A DNA stretch of 64,000 nt, from the NCBI RefSeq assembly GCF_051262515.1, contig NZ_JBIMER010000012.1, forward strand, positions 19,485 through 83,484, written 5' to 3'. The notes beneath the pieces were generated by a model. That model was given only the letters and a program-made list of their open reading frames with translations. It had not been told where the DNA came from and ran no database searches. This document shows positions 16,044 to 24,642 of this stretch, piece after piece. Each line of letters begins with the position of its first letter. Position 1 is the stretch's first letter. The position numbers and the translations under genes are program-made. This DNA comes from Arthrobacter_N sp051262515. Its GTDB lineage: Bacteria > Actinomycetota > Actinomycetes > Actinomycetales > Micrococcaceae.

Positions 16044-17504
16044 GTGTCTTTTCTCGATCCGTCCGTCTGGGACGGCAAGATCCACGTCGGCGGCTGGACG
16101 GCGGGATCCGGCGGCGTCCAAGACGTCGTCGAGCCGGCGACCCAGGATGTGATCGGCCGGATTGGCGTGGCCTCGCCCGACGACGTCGCCCGCGCCGCGA
16201 AGACCGCCGCCGCCGCGCAACGCGACTGGGCCGCGCGCAAACCCGAGGAGCGTGCCGCCGTCCTGCGCCGGGCGGGGCTGCTCTGGGAGGAACACGCGGC
16301 CGAGGTCGACGACTGGATCGTGCGCGAATCGGGCGGCATCCCGCCGAAGGCGGCCCTCGAGAGCCACACCGCAGCCAACGAATGCTTCGAGGCCTCCGCC
16401 CTGCCCAGCCTGCCCGCGGGCGAGGTGCTCACCACCAACGACGACCGCTGGTCGTTCGCGCGGCGCCGCCCGGCCGGCGTCGTATCCGTGATCTCGCCGT
16501 TCAACTTCCCGCTCATCCTGGGCATCCGCGCCGTCGCGCCGGCCCTCGCGCTCGGCAACGCGGTGCTGCTGAAGCCGGACCCGCGCACATCCGTCTGCGC
16601 CGGGGTCACCATCATGCGGATCTTCGAAGAGGCGGGCCTGCCCGCCGGCCTCCTCTCGCTGCTGCCGGGAGGGGCCGACGTCGGAGCCGCCGTCGTGGAG
16701 GCGCCCGAGGTCCGAGTGGTCGCGTTCACCGGCTCCACCGCCGCGGGCCGGAAGATCGGCCAGACCTGCGGGCGGCTGCTCAAGCGCGCGCACCTCGAGC
16801 TCGGCGGCAACAGCGCGATGATCGTGCTGCCCGGCGCGGATCTGGCCAGGGCCGCCAGCGCCGCGGCGTTCGGATCGTTCATGCACCAGGGCCAGATCTG
16901 CATGGCCACGGGGCGGCACGTGGTGCACGCGGACGTCTACGACGACTACGTCGACGCCCTGGCCGAGAAGGCGCGGAACCTGCCGGTCGGGGACCCGAAG
17001 AGCGGGCAGGTGGCGATCGGCCCGATCATCGACGGGCGCCAGCTGGAGCGGATCGACGGGATCGTCCAGGCCGCCGTCGCCGGCGGGGCGCGGCTGGCCG
17101 CGGGCGGCGAGCGCGGCGGGGGCTGGTTCTACCCGCCGACCGTGCTGGCGGACCTGGATCCGTCGCTGGACGCCTGGAGGGAGGAGATCTTCGGGCCCGT
17201 CGCGCCGGTGCGGAAGTTCACCGACCTCGACGAGGCCGTGGCGATCGCGAACGACAGCAACTACGGGCTATCGATCGCGATCCTCGGCGACGTCGGCCAG
17301 GCCATGCGGCTCGCCGACCGCCTGGACTCGGGGAAGATCCACATCAACGAGCAGACCGTCTCCGACGAGCCGAACTCGCCGTTCGGCGGGGTCAAGGACT
17401 CCGGGAACGGCGGACGGATCGGCGGCCACGCGGCGAATATCGAGGCGTTCACCGAGACGCAGTGGCTGACGGTGCGTCCGGAGATCGCGCCCTATCCGTT
17501 CTAG
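16044..17504 (+). CDS. Aldehyde dehydrogenase, benzaldehyde dehydrogenase type
   Basis: A 486-residue NAD(P)-dependent aldehyde dehydrogenase. Catalytic residues are in place: Asn154 (SPFNFP), Glu252 (LELGG) and Cys286 (HQGQICMATGR). The HQGQICM context, the LDPSVWDGKI start and the DEPNSPFGGVKDSG stretch resemble benzaldehyde/vanillin dehydrogenases. Such enzymes oxidise aromatic aldehydes to benzoates. The GTG at 16044 has AAAGGAG upstream. It stands alone; its TAG stop overlaps the TAG of the convergent AEC gene on a shared CTAG. Confidence 0.82.
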   Translation: MSFLDPSVWDGKIHVGGWTAGSGGVQDVVEPATQDVIGRIGVASPDDVARAAKTAAAAQRDWAARKPEERAAVLRRAGLLWEEHAAEVDDWIVRESGGIPPKAALESHTAANECFEASALPSLPAGEVLTTNDDRWSFARRRPAGVVSVISPFNFPLILGIRAVAPALALGNAVLLKPDPRTSVCAGVTIMRIFEEAGLPAGLLSLLPGGADVGAAVVEAPEVRVVAFTGSTAAGRKIGQTCGRLLKRAHLELGGNSAMIVLPGADLARAASAAAFGSFMHQGQICMATGRHVVHADVYDDYVDALAEKARNLPVGDPKSGQVAIGPIIDGRQLERIDGIVQAAVAGGARLAAGGERGGGWFYPPTVLADLDPSLDAWREEIFGPVAPVRKFTDLDEAVAIANDSNYGLSIAILGDVGQAMRLADRLDSGKIHINEQTVSDEPNSPFGGVKDSGNGGRIGGHAANIEAFTETQWLTVRPEIAPYPF

Positions 17505-18415
17505 ACCCCCGTCAACCACAGCGTCACCGGCAGCGTGGCGATCGACGCGACGGTTTGGAACCCGTTCAGCGAGGCCATGAGCCGCACGTCCCCGCCGAGC
17601 CGCGAAGACAGGATCACGGACGACGCCGCCACGGGAAGCGAGCAGATCAGCACCACCGCGAACAGCGCGGTCGGCGGCAGGCCGAGCCAGGTGCCCATGC
17701 CGAACGCGGCCGCGGGCATCGCCGCGAACTTCAGCACGCCCACGAGCGGCAGCGCGGCCAGGTCCCCGCGGGTGACCTTGAGCGTGATCGCGGCTCCGGC
17801 GGCGAGCGTGCCGCAGGCGAGCGCCGGCGCGCCGAGCATCGTCAGGACGGCGTCCAGAGGCTCCAATCGCCACGGTGCCACGTTCAGGAGGACGCCGGCG
17901 ATGCAGCCCACGATCAGCGGGTTGGTCGCGAGCTCGCGCCACATCGGTTGGTGTTTGGTTCCGGGCGAACTGCCCCAGGCCGAGTGCGCCGCGACGCAGA
18001 GCACGTTGACCAGCGGCACCATCACGGCGCACGCCAGCGCGAACACGGCCACCCCCTGCACCTGGTAGACCGCCTGTGCGAACGCCAGCCCGATGTACGT
18101 GTTCAGCCGGATGCTACCCTGCATCATCGCCGCGACGGCGGGGCCCGGGAATCCCAAGGCCCGCGACAGCACGACGGCGGCGCCCGCCACGAGCAGCACC
18201 GGCACCGTGATCGCGGCCGCCAGCGGTCCCAGCGGAACCGCGGACAGGTCGGCGTTGCCGATCGAGACCATGAACAGGGCGGGCGTGAACACGTAGTAGG
18301 TGGTGAACTCGAGTCCCATCCACGGCTCCGGGGACTTCAGCACCCGGGCGCGCAGGAAAACGCCGAGGGCCAGGACGAAGGCCACCGGGACGATCACCGC
18401 GAAGACGGGCTGCAC
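17501..18415 (-). CDS. AEC (auxin efflux carrier) family transporter
   Basis: A 304-residue membrane protein with about ten hydrophobic segments in two repeats. Family features include the N-terminal YYVFTPALFMVSI helix, the GSIRLNTYIGLAFAQAVYQVQG stretch after the central loop, and NPLIVGCIAGVLLN at the start of the second half. AEC members move organic acids such as malate or malonate, or amino acids; the substrate here is not evident. Its stop overlaps that of the aldehyde dehydrogenase. A 53-bp repeat lies between its start and the upstream FAD-oxidase gene. Confidence 0.8.
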   Translation of the reverse strand: MQPVFAVIVPVAFVLALGVFLRARVLKSPEPWMGLEFTTYYVFTPALFMVSIGNADLSAVPLGPLAAAITVPVLLVAGAAVVLSRALGFPGPAVAAMMQGSIRLNTYIGLAFAQAVYQVQGVAVFALACAVMVPLVNVLCVAAHSAWGSSPGTKHQPMWRELATNPLIVGCIAGVLLNVAPWRLEPLDAVLTMLGAPALACGTLAAGAAITLKVTRGDLAALPLVGVLKFAAMPAAAFGMGTWLGLPPTALFAVVLICSLPVAASSVILSSRLGGDVRLMASLNGFQTVASIATLPVTLWLTGV

Positions 18416-18474
18416 CTCTCCACTCTGCTGTCCGCGGCCGCCCCACGCAAAGCCCGGCCCCTAATGGCGCGTCC

Positions 18475-18527
18475 GTGTCGGGATACATGCACGAAAACCT
18501 CGCGCTTTCGTACATGTACCCCGACAC
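18475..18527. repeat. 53-bp inverted-repeat element, copy 2
   Basis: Best paired copy: 20 of 23 arm positions are complementary around a 7-nt centre (CCTCGCG). It lies 67 bp after the FAD-oxidase stop and 59 bp before the AEC start, both on the minus strand. Confidence 0.85.
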
Positions 18528-18594
18528 GGATGCGAAGCGATCCGTGCGGCCCGCCGTTAGCCGGTGGCGGGAGCCGGCCGGAAGGTAGCCCCTG

Positions 18595-19977
18595 TCAGGC
18601 CTCCGGGACGAACATCTTCCCGGGGTTGAGGATGCCAAGCGGGTCGAACAGGGCCTTGATCCGGCGCTGGAGCACGTACTGCTCCTCGCCGAGCTCGTCC
18701 TTGAGCCAGCGGCGTTTGAGCAGCCCGATCCCGTGCTCGCCGGTCAGGGTGCCGCCGAGGTCCAGGGCGGTCCGGAACATCTCGCCGGCGGCCTCCCAGA
18801 CGACGTCGGGCACCTCGTCGCCGTCGTACACGAAGAGCGGGTGCAGGTTCCCGTCGCCGGCGTGGCAGCAGGTGGGGATGAGCACGCCGTATTTTTCCTC
18901 GATGCGGCGGATCGCGGCGAAGGCGTTCGCCAGCTGGTCGCGCGGGACGGCCATGTCCTCCACCAGCAGCGTCCCCAGGGCCTCGAGCGCGGGGAACGCG
19001 TTGCGGCGCAGGCCCACCAGACGGTCCGATTCGGCCGGGTCGGTGGTGGTCTCGACCCGGGCGCCGGCGGCGCGGGCGAGTTCGGCCACCCGCTCGGCGG
19101 TTTCGGCCGCGGCCGGACCGTCGCACTGCACCAGCAGGTACGCGCCGGCACCGCCGAGGACGGGCCCTCCGGCGTAACGCTCGACGGCGGCAACGGCCCG
19201 CCCGTCCATGAGTTCCATGATCGCCGGGACCAGTCCGCTCGCGGTGATGGCGGACGACGCCGCGGCGGCGGCCTCGACGCCGTCGAAGAACCCGCCAACC
19301 GTGGAGATTTGACCGGCGACGAGGGGCTGGAGCTTGAGGGTGGCCTCGACGACGATTCCCAGCGTGCCTTCGGAGCCGATCATGAGTGCGCAGACGTCGT
19401 AGCCGGTGACGCCCTTGACGGTGCGGTGCCCGACGGAGAGCAGCGTGCCGTCGGAGAGGACCACCTTGAGCGCCAGGACGGCCTCGCGGGTGACCCCGTA
19501 CTTCGCGCACAGCAGCCCGCCGGCGTTCATCGCGATGTTGCCGCCGACCGTGGAGATGTCCTTGCTGGCCGGGTCCGGCGCCCACCAGAGGCCGTGCCCG
19601 GCGAGCGCCCGGTTGAGGTCGCCGTTGATGATTCCCGGCTGCACGACGGCGAGCCGGTTCTGAGCGGAGACCTCCAGTATGCGGTCCATCGCCATCAGGG
19701 ACAGGACGATTTCACCGGGGCCGGCGATCGAGCCTCCCGCGAGTCCGGTGCCGGCGCCGCGGGTGACCACGGGCGTGCGGAACTCCGAGGCGAGGCGGCA
19801 CACCGTCTGGACGTCTTCGATGGTTCGTGCGCCGACGGCGGCCAGCGGGGCGCCCGCCGAGTGGTGCCCGGAACGGTCGGCCGTGCAGGCGGCGAGGGTG
19901 CCGGGCTCGGTGTCGACGAGGCCGGGCAGGGCCTCGCGCAGGGCGTCGACGACGGCGGTGCTCGTGGTGGCGGTCAT
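18595..19977 (-). CDS. FAD-linked oxidase (glycolate oxidase GlcD / D-lactate dehydrogenase type)
   Basis: A 460-residue flavoprotein of the PCMH-FAD/FAD-oxidase-C family. The FAD-binding domain shows PVVTRGAGTGLAGG (residues about 69-82), TVGGNIAMNAGG and GSEGTLGIVVEATLKL; the C-terminal cap has CCHAGDGNLHPLF and GGTLTGEHGIGLLK, with metal-site His residues. Members oxidise glycolate, D-lactate or D-2-hydroxyglutarate. No GlcE/GlcF partners are adjacent, which favours a single-subunit D-2-hydroxyacid dehydrogenase; the exact substrate is open. It is flanked by repeat copies 2 and 3. Confidence 0.83.
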   Translation of the reverse strand: MTATTSTAVVDALREALPGLVDTEPGTLAACTADRSGHHSAGAPLAAVGARTIEDVQTVCRLASEFRTPVVTRGAGTGLAGGSIAGPGEIVLSLMAMDRILEVSAQNRLAVVQPGIINGDLNRALAGHGLWWAPDPASKDISTVGGNIAMNAGGLLCAKYGVTREAVLALKVVLSDGTLLSVGHRTVKGVTGYDVCALMIGSEGTLGIVVEATLKLQPLVAGQISTVGGFFDGVEAAAAASSAITASGLVPAIMELMDGRAVAAVERYAGGPVLGGAGAYLLVQCDGPAAAETAERVAELARAAGARVETTTDPAESDRLVGLRRNAFPALEALGTLLVEDMAVPRDQLANAFAAIRRIEEKYGVLIPTCCHAGDGNLHPLFVYDGDEVPDVVWEAAGEMFRTALDLGGTLTGEHGIGLLKRRWLKDELGEEQYVLQRRIKALFDPLGILNPGKMFVPEA

Positions 19978-20038
19978 GGCTCATTCCAGCAGTGCCATGT
20001 GACCCGCGTCAAAAGCGCGTGACCGCAGACTCAGATCC

Positions 20039-20091
20039 GTGTCGGGGTAGATGCTCGAAAGGCTCGCCCATTCCTGCACTTACCCCGACAC
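20039..20091. repeat. 53-bp inverted-repeat element, copy 3
   Basis: Same 53-bp length, 18 of 23 arm positions paired, centre GCTCGCC. It lies 30 bp after the stop of the LLM oxidoreductase gene and 61 bp before the FAD-oxidase start. Confidence 0.85.
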
Positions 20092-20121
20092 GGACGACGC
20101 CGTACCGGTCCGGCCGCGCGC

Positions 20122-21144
20122 CTACCGCCAGCCGAGCTCCGGGGCCACGTGCGTCAGGATGGATTCGATGACGTGGGCGTTGTAGTCGACGCCCAGCTGG
20201 TTGGGGACGGTGAGCAGCAGGGTGTCTGCCGCGGCGATCGCCTCGTCCTCGGCCAGCTTGGCGACGAGCTCGTCCGGGGATCCCGCGTAGGACCGGCCGA
20301 ACACGGCGCGCGTCTTCGGATCGATGTTGCCGACTTGGTCGGAGCTGTAACGGTCGCGGCCGAAGTACTGCCAGTCGCGCTCTTCCGTGAGCGCGAAGAT
20401 GCTGCGGCTGACCGAGACGCGCGGCTCCCGCGCATGCCCGGCCTCCTTCCACGCCTGCCGGTACAGCTCGATCTGCTCGGCCTGCTGGACGTGGAAGGGC
20501 TTGCCGGATTCGTCGTCCTTGAGCGTGGAACTCTGCAGGTTCATGCCCAGCTTCGCCGCCCACACGGCCGTCGCGTTGGAGCCGGAACCCCACCAGATGC
20601 GTTCGCGCAGGCCTGCGGAGTGCGGCTCCACGCGCAGCAGGCCCGGGGGGTTCGGGAACATCGGGTTGGGGCTCGGTTGAGCGAAGCCCTCGCCGGTGAG
20701 CACCTCGAGGAGGCGCTCGGTGTGGCGGCGGCCCATGTCGGCGTCGGACTCGCCGTCGTTCGGGGCGAAACCGAAGTGGCGCCAGCCGTCGATGACCTGC
20801 TCTGGTGAGCCGCGGCTGATGCCGAGCTGCAGTCGGCCTCCGGAGATCAGGTCGGCGGCGCCGGCGTCCTCCGCCATGTAGAGCGGGTTTTCATAGCGCA
20901 TGTCGATCACGCCGGTGCCGATCTCGATGCGGCTGGTTTTCGCGCCGATTGCCGCGAGCAGCGGGAACGGGGAGGCGTACTGCTGCGCGAAGTGGTGGAC
21001 GCGGAAGTAGGCGCCGTCCGCGCCGAGCTCCTCCGCCGCGACGGCGAGGTCGATCGCCTGCAGCAGCGCGTCCGACGCGCTGCGCGTGCCGGACTGCGGG
21101 TGGTCGGTCCAGTGGCCGAAGGACAGGAATCCGATGTTCTTCAC
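20122..21144 (-). CDS. LLM-class flavin-dependent oxidoreductase
   Basis: A 340-residue luciferase-like (bacterial luciferase alpha-type) flavoenzyme that would use reduced FMN/F420 and O2. Recognisable parts are KNIGFLSFGHW at the start, YFRVHHFAQQYASPFPLLAAIG, IEIGTGVIDMRYENP, LQLGISRGSPE and, late, LLTVPNQLGVDY. The GTG at 21144 gives the family's usual start; an in-frame upstream extension to 21255 has no support. The oxidised substrate cannot be read. A short dyad (CACCTTGAGGAAGGTG) lies upstream at 21288-21303. Confidence 0.82.
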   Translation of the reverse strand: MKNIGFLSFGHWTDHPQSGTRSASDALLQAIDLAVAAEELGADGAYFRVHHFAQQYASPFPLLAAIGAKTSRIEIGTGVIDMRYENPLYMAEDAGAADLISGGRLQLGISRGSPEQVIDGWRHFGFAPNDGESDADMGRRHTERLLEVLTGEGFAQPSPNPMFPNPPGLLRVEPHSAGLRERIWWGSGSNATAVWAAKLGMNLQSSTLKDDESGKPFHVQQAEQIELYRQAWKEAGHAREPRVSVSRSIFALTEERDWQYFGRDRYSSDQVGNIDPKTRAVFGRSYAGSPDELVAKLAEDEAIAAADTLLLTVPNQLGVDYNAHVIESILTHVAPELGWR

Positions 21145-21235
21145 AACAGGATCCAACACGACGCCGGCGCGTCCTATTCCTGCGCCCCGCGTCCGTGCGC
21201 CTCGGCGGTTGCCGGAAACGGCACGGGGCAGACGA

Positions 21236-21266
21236 ATGCCCCGGCCGCTGTCCACGGCCGGGGCAT
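21236..21266. terminator. GC-rich perfect hairpin
   Basis: A 12-bp perfect stem (ATGCCCCGGCCG and its complement) with a 7-nt loop, between the HAD gene stop (21470) and the LLM gene start (21144). It is probably the terminator of the HAD transcript. Confidence 0.6.
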
Positions 21267-21287
21267 CCCGTCACTTGCTATCATTCG

Positions 21288-21303
21288 CACCTTGAGGAAG
21301 GTG
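21288..21303. promoter_or_regulatory. Operator-like dyad upstream of the LLM gene
   Basis: CACCTTGAGGAAGGTG: 6-bp inverted arms with a 4-nt spacer, about 145 bp upstream of the LLM start codon. The binding factor is unknown. Confidence 0.35.
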
Positions 21304-21379
21304 TCTACGACGCTACGTGCCGGTTCTTGGTGGATGCTGTGTGCGCGGTGGGCGTTGGCTCCGTGCCCGCGACGCATCG

Positions 21380-21432
21380 ATGTCGGGATAGGTGTACGAA
21401 AGATTCAGTCTTTGCCCCACTTACCCCGACAC
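21380..21432. repeat. 53-bp inverted-repeat element, copy 4
   Basis: The most diverged copy (first base A instead of G, 16 or so of 23 arm positions paired), but still exactly 53 bp. It lies 37 bp after the HAD gene stop. Confidence 0.82.
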
Positions 21433-21469
21433 GGATGCCGTCCGTTGGCGTGGGAGGGCGGCAGCCGCC

Positions 21470-22342
21470 TTAGCAGAGTCCCAAGTCGGCGAAGGCGGCC
21501 ACCAGACCTTCCCGGTGCGGGGGAGCGGCCGTCCGGTCCGCCAGTTCCAGGAGCTCGGGGGAGGATCCCTCGATGGCGATGCCCACGCCGGCGTAGGCGA
21601 TCATCTCCAGGTCGTTCTGGCCATCGCCCATGGCAACGGTGTTCTCGCGCGCGATGCCGAAGTGGTCCATGGCGGCGGCGATCCCGTCGGCTTTGCTGAT
21701 GCCCCGCTGGTAGAGCTCGCCGGAATGCCGCCCCTCGTCCGCGATCGAATTCTCGACGAGCGCGATTCCCCTCCCGATGTCCTCCGCGATCCGCTCCACG
21801 GGGACGGGGCTTTCGAAGACGGAGACCTTGGCGAAGGAAACGGAGGCGGGGTCGGTGAATGGTGTCAGCGCGTCCAGGACGGCCGACGAGCCCTCGGCGT
21901 CGCCGTCGCCGCGCTGCCGGAAGTGGCCCTCGACGATGGCCCGCAGCCGTGGTTCCACCTTCGGGTGCACGTGGAGGGCGTCCGGGGCCTCGAGCGTGTA
22001 GACGGCGTCGTGGGCATCCAGCGCGGCGATCGTCCTGGCCGCGAGATCGGCGGGGAACGTCCGGTCCATCAGCACCTCGCCGTCCACCGTCAGGTACGCG
22101 CCGGCGCTCGCCACGATCCCGTCGAACCCGGCGCCGACGATGCTCGACGGAAGCATCGACAGGGGGCGCCCCGTGCAGAGCAGGACCTTGTGGCCGGCCC
22201 GGCGGGCGGCCCGCACCACGCGCACATGGCCGTCGGGAACCACCCCGTAGTCCGCGTAAGTGCCGTCCACGTCGAGGAAAACGGCCCGGATCGTCGTCGC
22301 GGTCGGTGCTGTCGGTGCTGTCGGCGTTGGCTTAGGCATCAT
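21470..22342 (-). CDS. Cof-type HAD hydrolase
   Basis: A 290-residue HAD phosphatase of the Cof/IIB subfamily. Motif I is FLDVDGTYAD (nucleophile Asp24, acid Asp26), motif II LLCTGRPL, the motif III Lys is probably in ISKADGIAAAMDHFGI, and motif IV is MGDGQNDLEM. Such enzymes dephosphorylate sugar phosphates or FMN-like compounds. The N-terminus has a Thr/Ala/Pro repeat encoded by a short tandem repeat. Two adjacent ATGs (22342, 22339) are possible starts. Repeat copies 4 and 5 lie on either side. Confidence 0.85.
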   Translation of the reverse strand: MMPKPTPTAPTAPTATTIRAVFLDVDGTYADYGVVPDGHVRVVRAARRAGHKVLLCTGRPLSMLPSSIVGAGFDGIVASAGAYLTVDGEVLMDRTFPADLAARTIAALDAHDAVYTLEAPDALHVHPKVEPRLRAIVEGHFRQRGDGDAEGSSAVLDALTPFTDPASVSFAKVSVFESPVPVERIAEDIGRGIALVENSIADEGRHSGELYQRGISKADGIAAAMDHFGIARENTVAMGDGQNDLEMIAYAGVGIAIEGSSPELLELADRTAAPPHREGLVAAFADLGLC

Positions 22343-22375
22343 GATCCGGAGTTTACCCGCGTGGGCCGTCCAGCC

Positions 22376-22428
22376 GTGTCGGGATAGGTGTACGAAAGAT
22401 TCACGCTTTCCGACATGTATCCCGACAC
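22376..22428. repeat. 53-bp inverted-repeat element, copy 5
   Basis: 19 of 23 arm positions paired, centre ATTCACG. It begins 15 bp after the stop of the large phosphatase gene and ends just upstream of the HAD gene start. Confidence 0.85.
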
Positions 22429-22443
22429 GGCTGCGGCCGTCGC

Positions 22444-24375
22444 CTACCGCTCCAGCGGCGCGCCGTGCGCGTCGACCGCGAGCCGCACGACGTCGTCGTA
22501 CTCGCGCCGTTCGGTTTCCACCAGCTCGTAGTCCGAGTCCAGGACCGGGAAGACGTGGACCGGGGTGAGCTCGAGTTCGGCGCCGGCGGCGGTGTTGGTG
22601 ACGTCGATCTGGAGGTGGCCGTAGTGCAGGCCGCCGGAGACGAGCTGGGGCACGCCGTTGGCGTCGTCGGCCCAGGTCTCGGGCTGGTTGGCGGGGGCGG
22701 ACCATTCGGAGTGAGTGTTGAAGCGCAGCGGCTCGTACTCCCCGGCGTCGTTCGTCACGAGCTGTTCCCCGCGCAGTCCGTCGCCGGCCACGCCGACGTC
22801 GTAGGAGTGGAAGCCGCGGCCATCGCCGTCCGCGTCCACCCAGGAGCGCTCGAACATCTCGTCGTGCCCGGCGATGACGGCGGCGACGCCGTGTTCCTCG
22901 AACATGGGGGAGTAGGCGCGCATCGCAGTACCTGACTGATTGTCGGCGTGCTCGTGGTTCGGGGGCGTGCCGTGGACGCCGTTGGAGTAGGCGGAATGGT
23001 GGAACTGCACCAGGACGATCCGCCCGTTGGCCCGCGCGTCGGCGAGCTGCTCCTCGGCCCACGCCCACTGCGCGGACGCGACGTCCATGTTCGGCAGGTC
23101 CACGTCCTCCTCGGTGGAGCCCGGGAACAGGGACAGGAAGCCGCGCACGTAGGAATCGAAGGTGAACTCGCCCTGCGTGTCCGTGGACAGGTTCGCGGAG
23201 GTGAGGTTGGTGTCGTCGCCGGAGAAGACCTCACCCGAGAACGTGCCGGTCTTCGTGTCCTCATCCGGGCGGCCGTTGGTGGAGTCCAGCGTCAGGACGG
23301 TCACCGGGCCGTGGTCCACGCGGTAGTAGGAGCCCTTGTGCTGCGGGTTCGCCGGATCCTCCGGCAGGGAGAAGTAGTCCAGGAAGCGGTTGCGGGAGAT
23401 GACCGCGGGGGTGCGGTCGGCGTCGGTTCCGTAGCCGCCGTTGAGCGCGGCGTAGGTTTCCCAGTTGCCGAGCGCGGGCAGCAGCGGCACGCGGGAGGCG
23501 AGGTCCGAGTGCTCGCCGGCGACGTGCCCGAAGAACTCGTCCCAGGCCGGCTGGTAGCCCGAGCCCTGGGTCAGGTCCCCGGCCATCATCACCAGGTCCG
23601 GATCGGCGGCGTCGACGTGGGCGAGGTTCTCGTTGAACGCGGTGGACTGGTCCAGCGGGTAGCGCAGGGTGGGCTGTCCGTACCGCGTGGTGGTGCCGAA
23701 TTTCGCGGCGTACGCGGAATCGGTGCCGGGGCGGGGCTGGGAGCCCGGGGCGTAGCCGTTGACGGGGGAGAGCTCCCACTCGCGGTGCTCGGTGCGGCCA
23801 CGGGGCTCGGTTTCGGAGTCTGACATCGCGACGATCCGCACGTTCTCCCAGTCGTCGGCCTTCGGCGCGGTGCGGAACGACGCGGCGTGTTCCCGACCGT
23901 CCTGGGTCACCGTGTAGGTGTACCGCTTGCCCGGTTTGAGGCCCTCGAGCGTGACGGAGTGCCTGTAGTTGGAGTTGGACTTCAGCCACGATCCCTGCTC
24001 CAGCCCGGGAATCTCCTGGGCGAGTTCCTTATCGGTGTACTCCATGAGCTCCAGGTACTCCGGCGCGCTGGTCAGCCGGGCCGTGTTGCCCGCTCCCCGG
24101 CCCCGCGGGTTGCCCAGTCCCGGACCCTTGACTATGGCGGTGCCGGCGGCGGCCGTCTCGGAGATCCAGTTGATGGTCATCGAGGTCGATGTCGGCGCCT
24201 GCAGGTACGGAAGGACGCGGAAGCCGGGCTCCGGGGCCTTCGCGGCGGCGGGGAGGACGACGGCGGCGCCGGACGGTGCGGGCGTGGCCTGGGCCGCGGG
24301 GGCCGCGGCCAGCGGCAGGACGATCGCGGGGAGGACGGCGGCGGCGGCCAGGCGGGTGGCGTTGCGCTTGTTCAT
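22444..24375 (-). CDS. Secreted purple-acid-phosphatase-like metallophosphoesterase
   Basis: A 643-residue exported enzyme. A signal peptide (residues 1-30, ending AAQA) precedes a fibronectin-like N-terminal domain (YLQAPTSTSMTINW), then a calcineurin-type catalytic domain: VAMSDSE, MMAGDLTQGSG, LGNWETY (the usual GNHE has Trp), LVQFHHSAY and VIAGHDEMFER. This order is that of purple acid phosphatases and large bacterial phosphatases, suggesting extracellular phosphate scavenging. The ATG at 24375 has GAAGAG upstream. The GNHE His to Trp change is worth noting, because that His is a metal or transition-state ligand in the family. Confidence 0.8.
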   Translation of the reverse strand: MNKRNATRLAAAAVLPAIVLPLAAAPAAQATPAPSGAAVVLPAAAKAPEPGFRVLPYLQAPTSTSMTINWISETAAAGTAIVKGPGLGNPRGRGAGNTARLTSAPEYLELMEYTDKELAQEIPGLEQGSWLKSNSNYRHSVTLEGLKPGKRYTYTVTQDGREHAASFRTAPKADDWENVRIVAMSDSETEPRGRTEHREWELSPVNGYAPGSQPRPGTDSAYAAKFGTTTRYGQPTLRYPLDQSTAFNENLAHVDAADPDLVMMAGDLTQGSGYQPAWDEFFGHVAGEHSDLASRVPLLPALGNWETYAALNGGYGTDADRTPAVISRNRFLDYFSLPEDPANPQHKGSYYRVDHGPVTVLTLDSTNGRPDEDTKTGTFSGEVFSGDDTNLTSANLSTDTQGEFTFDSYVRGFLSLFPGSTEEDVDLPNMDVASAQWAWAEEQLADARANGRIVLVQFHHSAYSNGVHGTPPNHEHADNQSGTAMRAYSPMFEEHGVAAVIAGHDEMFERSWVDADGDGRGFHSYDVGVAGDGLRGEQLVTNDAGEYEPLRFNTHSEWSAPANQPETWADDANGVPQLVSGGLHYGHLQIDVTNTAAGAELELTPVHVFPVLDSDYELVETERREYDDVVRLAVDAHGAPLER

Positions 24376-24548
24376 GGGGTGCTCTTCTCAGGATTCGGTG
24401 CGGTGCGCGTGGGGACGTGCGCTCACGGCACCGATCATCTCCGGAGAGGATGGCCGGATGGTGGATTAGGCGGGAATGTGGGGTGAACGCGGGCTCCGAA
24501 CGATGGGTGCCCGCTCCCGTTTCGACAAGACCAAACGCCCACCCCTGC

Positions 24549-24610
24549 CGTTTCGACGAAGGCAGATGTCGGGATTCCAGCGAAAACAGACATCTACCTT
24601 CGGCGAAACG
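24549..24610. repeat. 62-bp imperfect palindrome
   Basis: Two 24-nt arms (24549-24572 and 24587-24610) with three mismatches and a 14-nt loop. The arms start CGTTTCG and contain GAAGG and AGATGTC. CGTTTCGAC-like motifs recur just upstream (24528) and TTCGACGAAG downstream (24629). It lies 32 bp past the DUF4190 gene stop. It differs from the 53-bp family. Confidence 0.7.
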
Positions 24611-24642
24611 AGAGGGAGGGCAGCTAGGTTCGACGAAGCGTA

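Noticed and set aside
15149..19177. A 1342-codon plus-strand open frame
   Set aside because: It overlaps metZ, the aldehyde dehydrogenase, and antisense AEC and FAD-oxidase genes; its Arg/Gly/Pro-rich translation is a GC-rich shadow.
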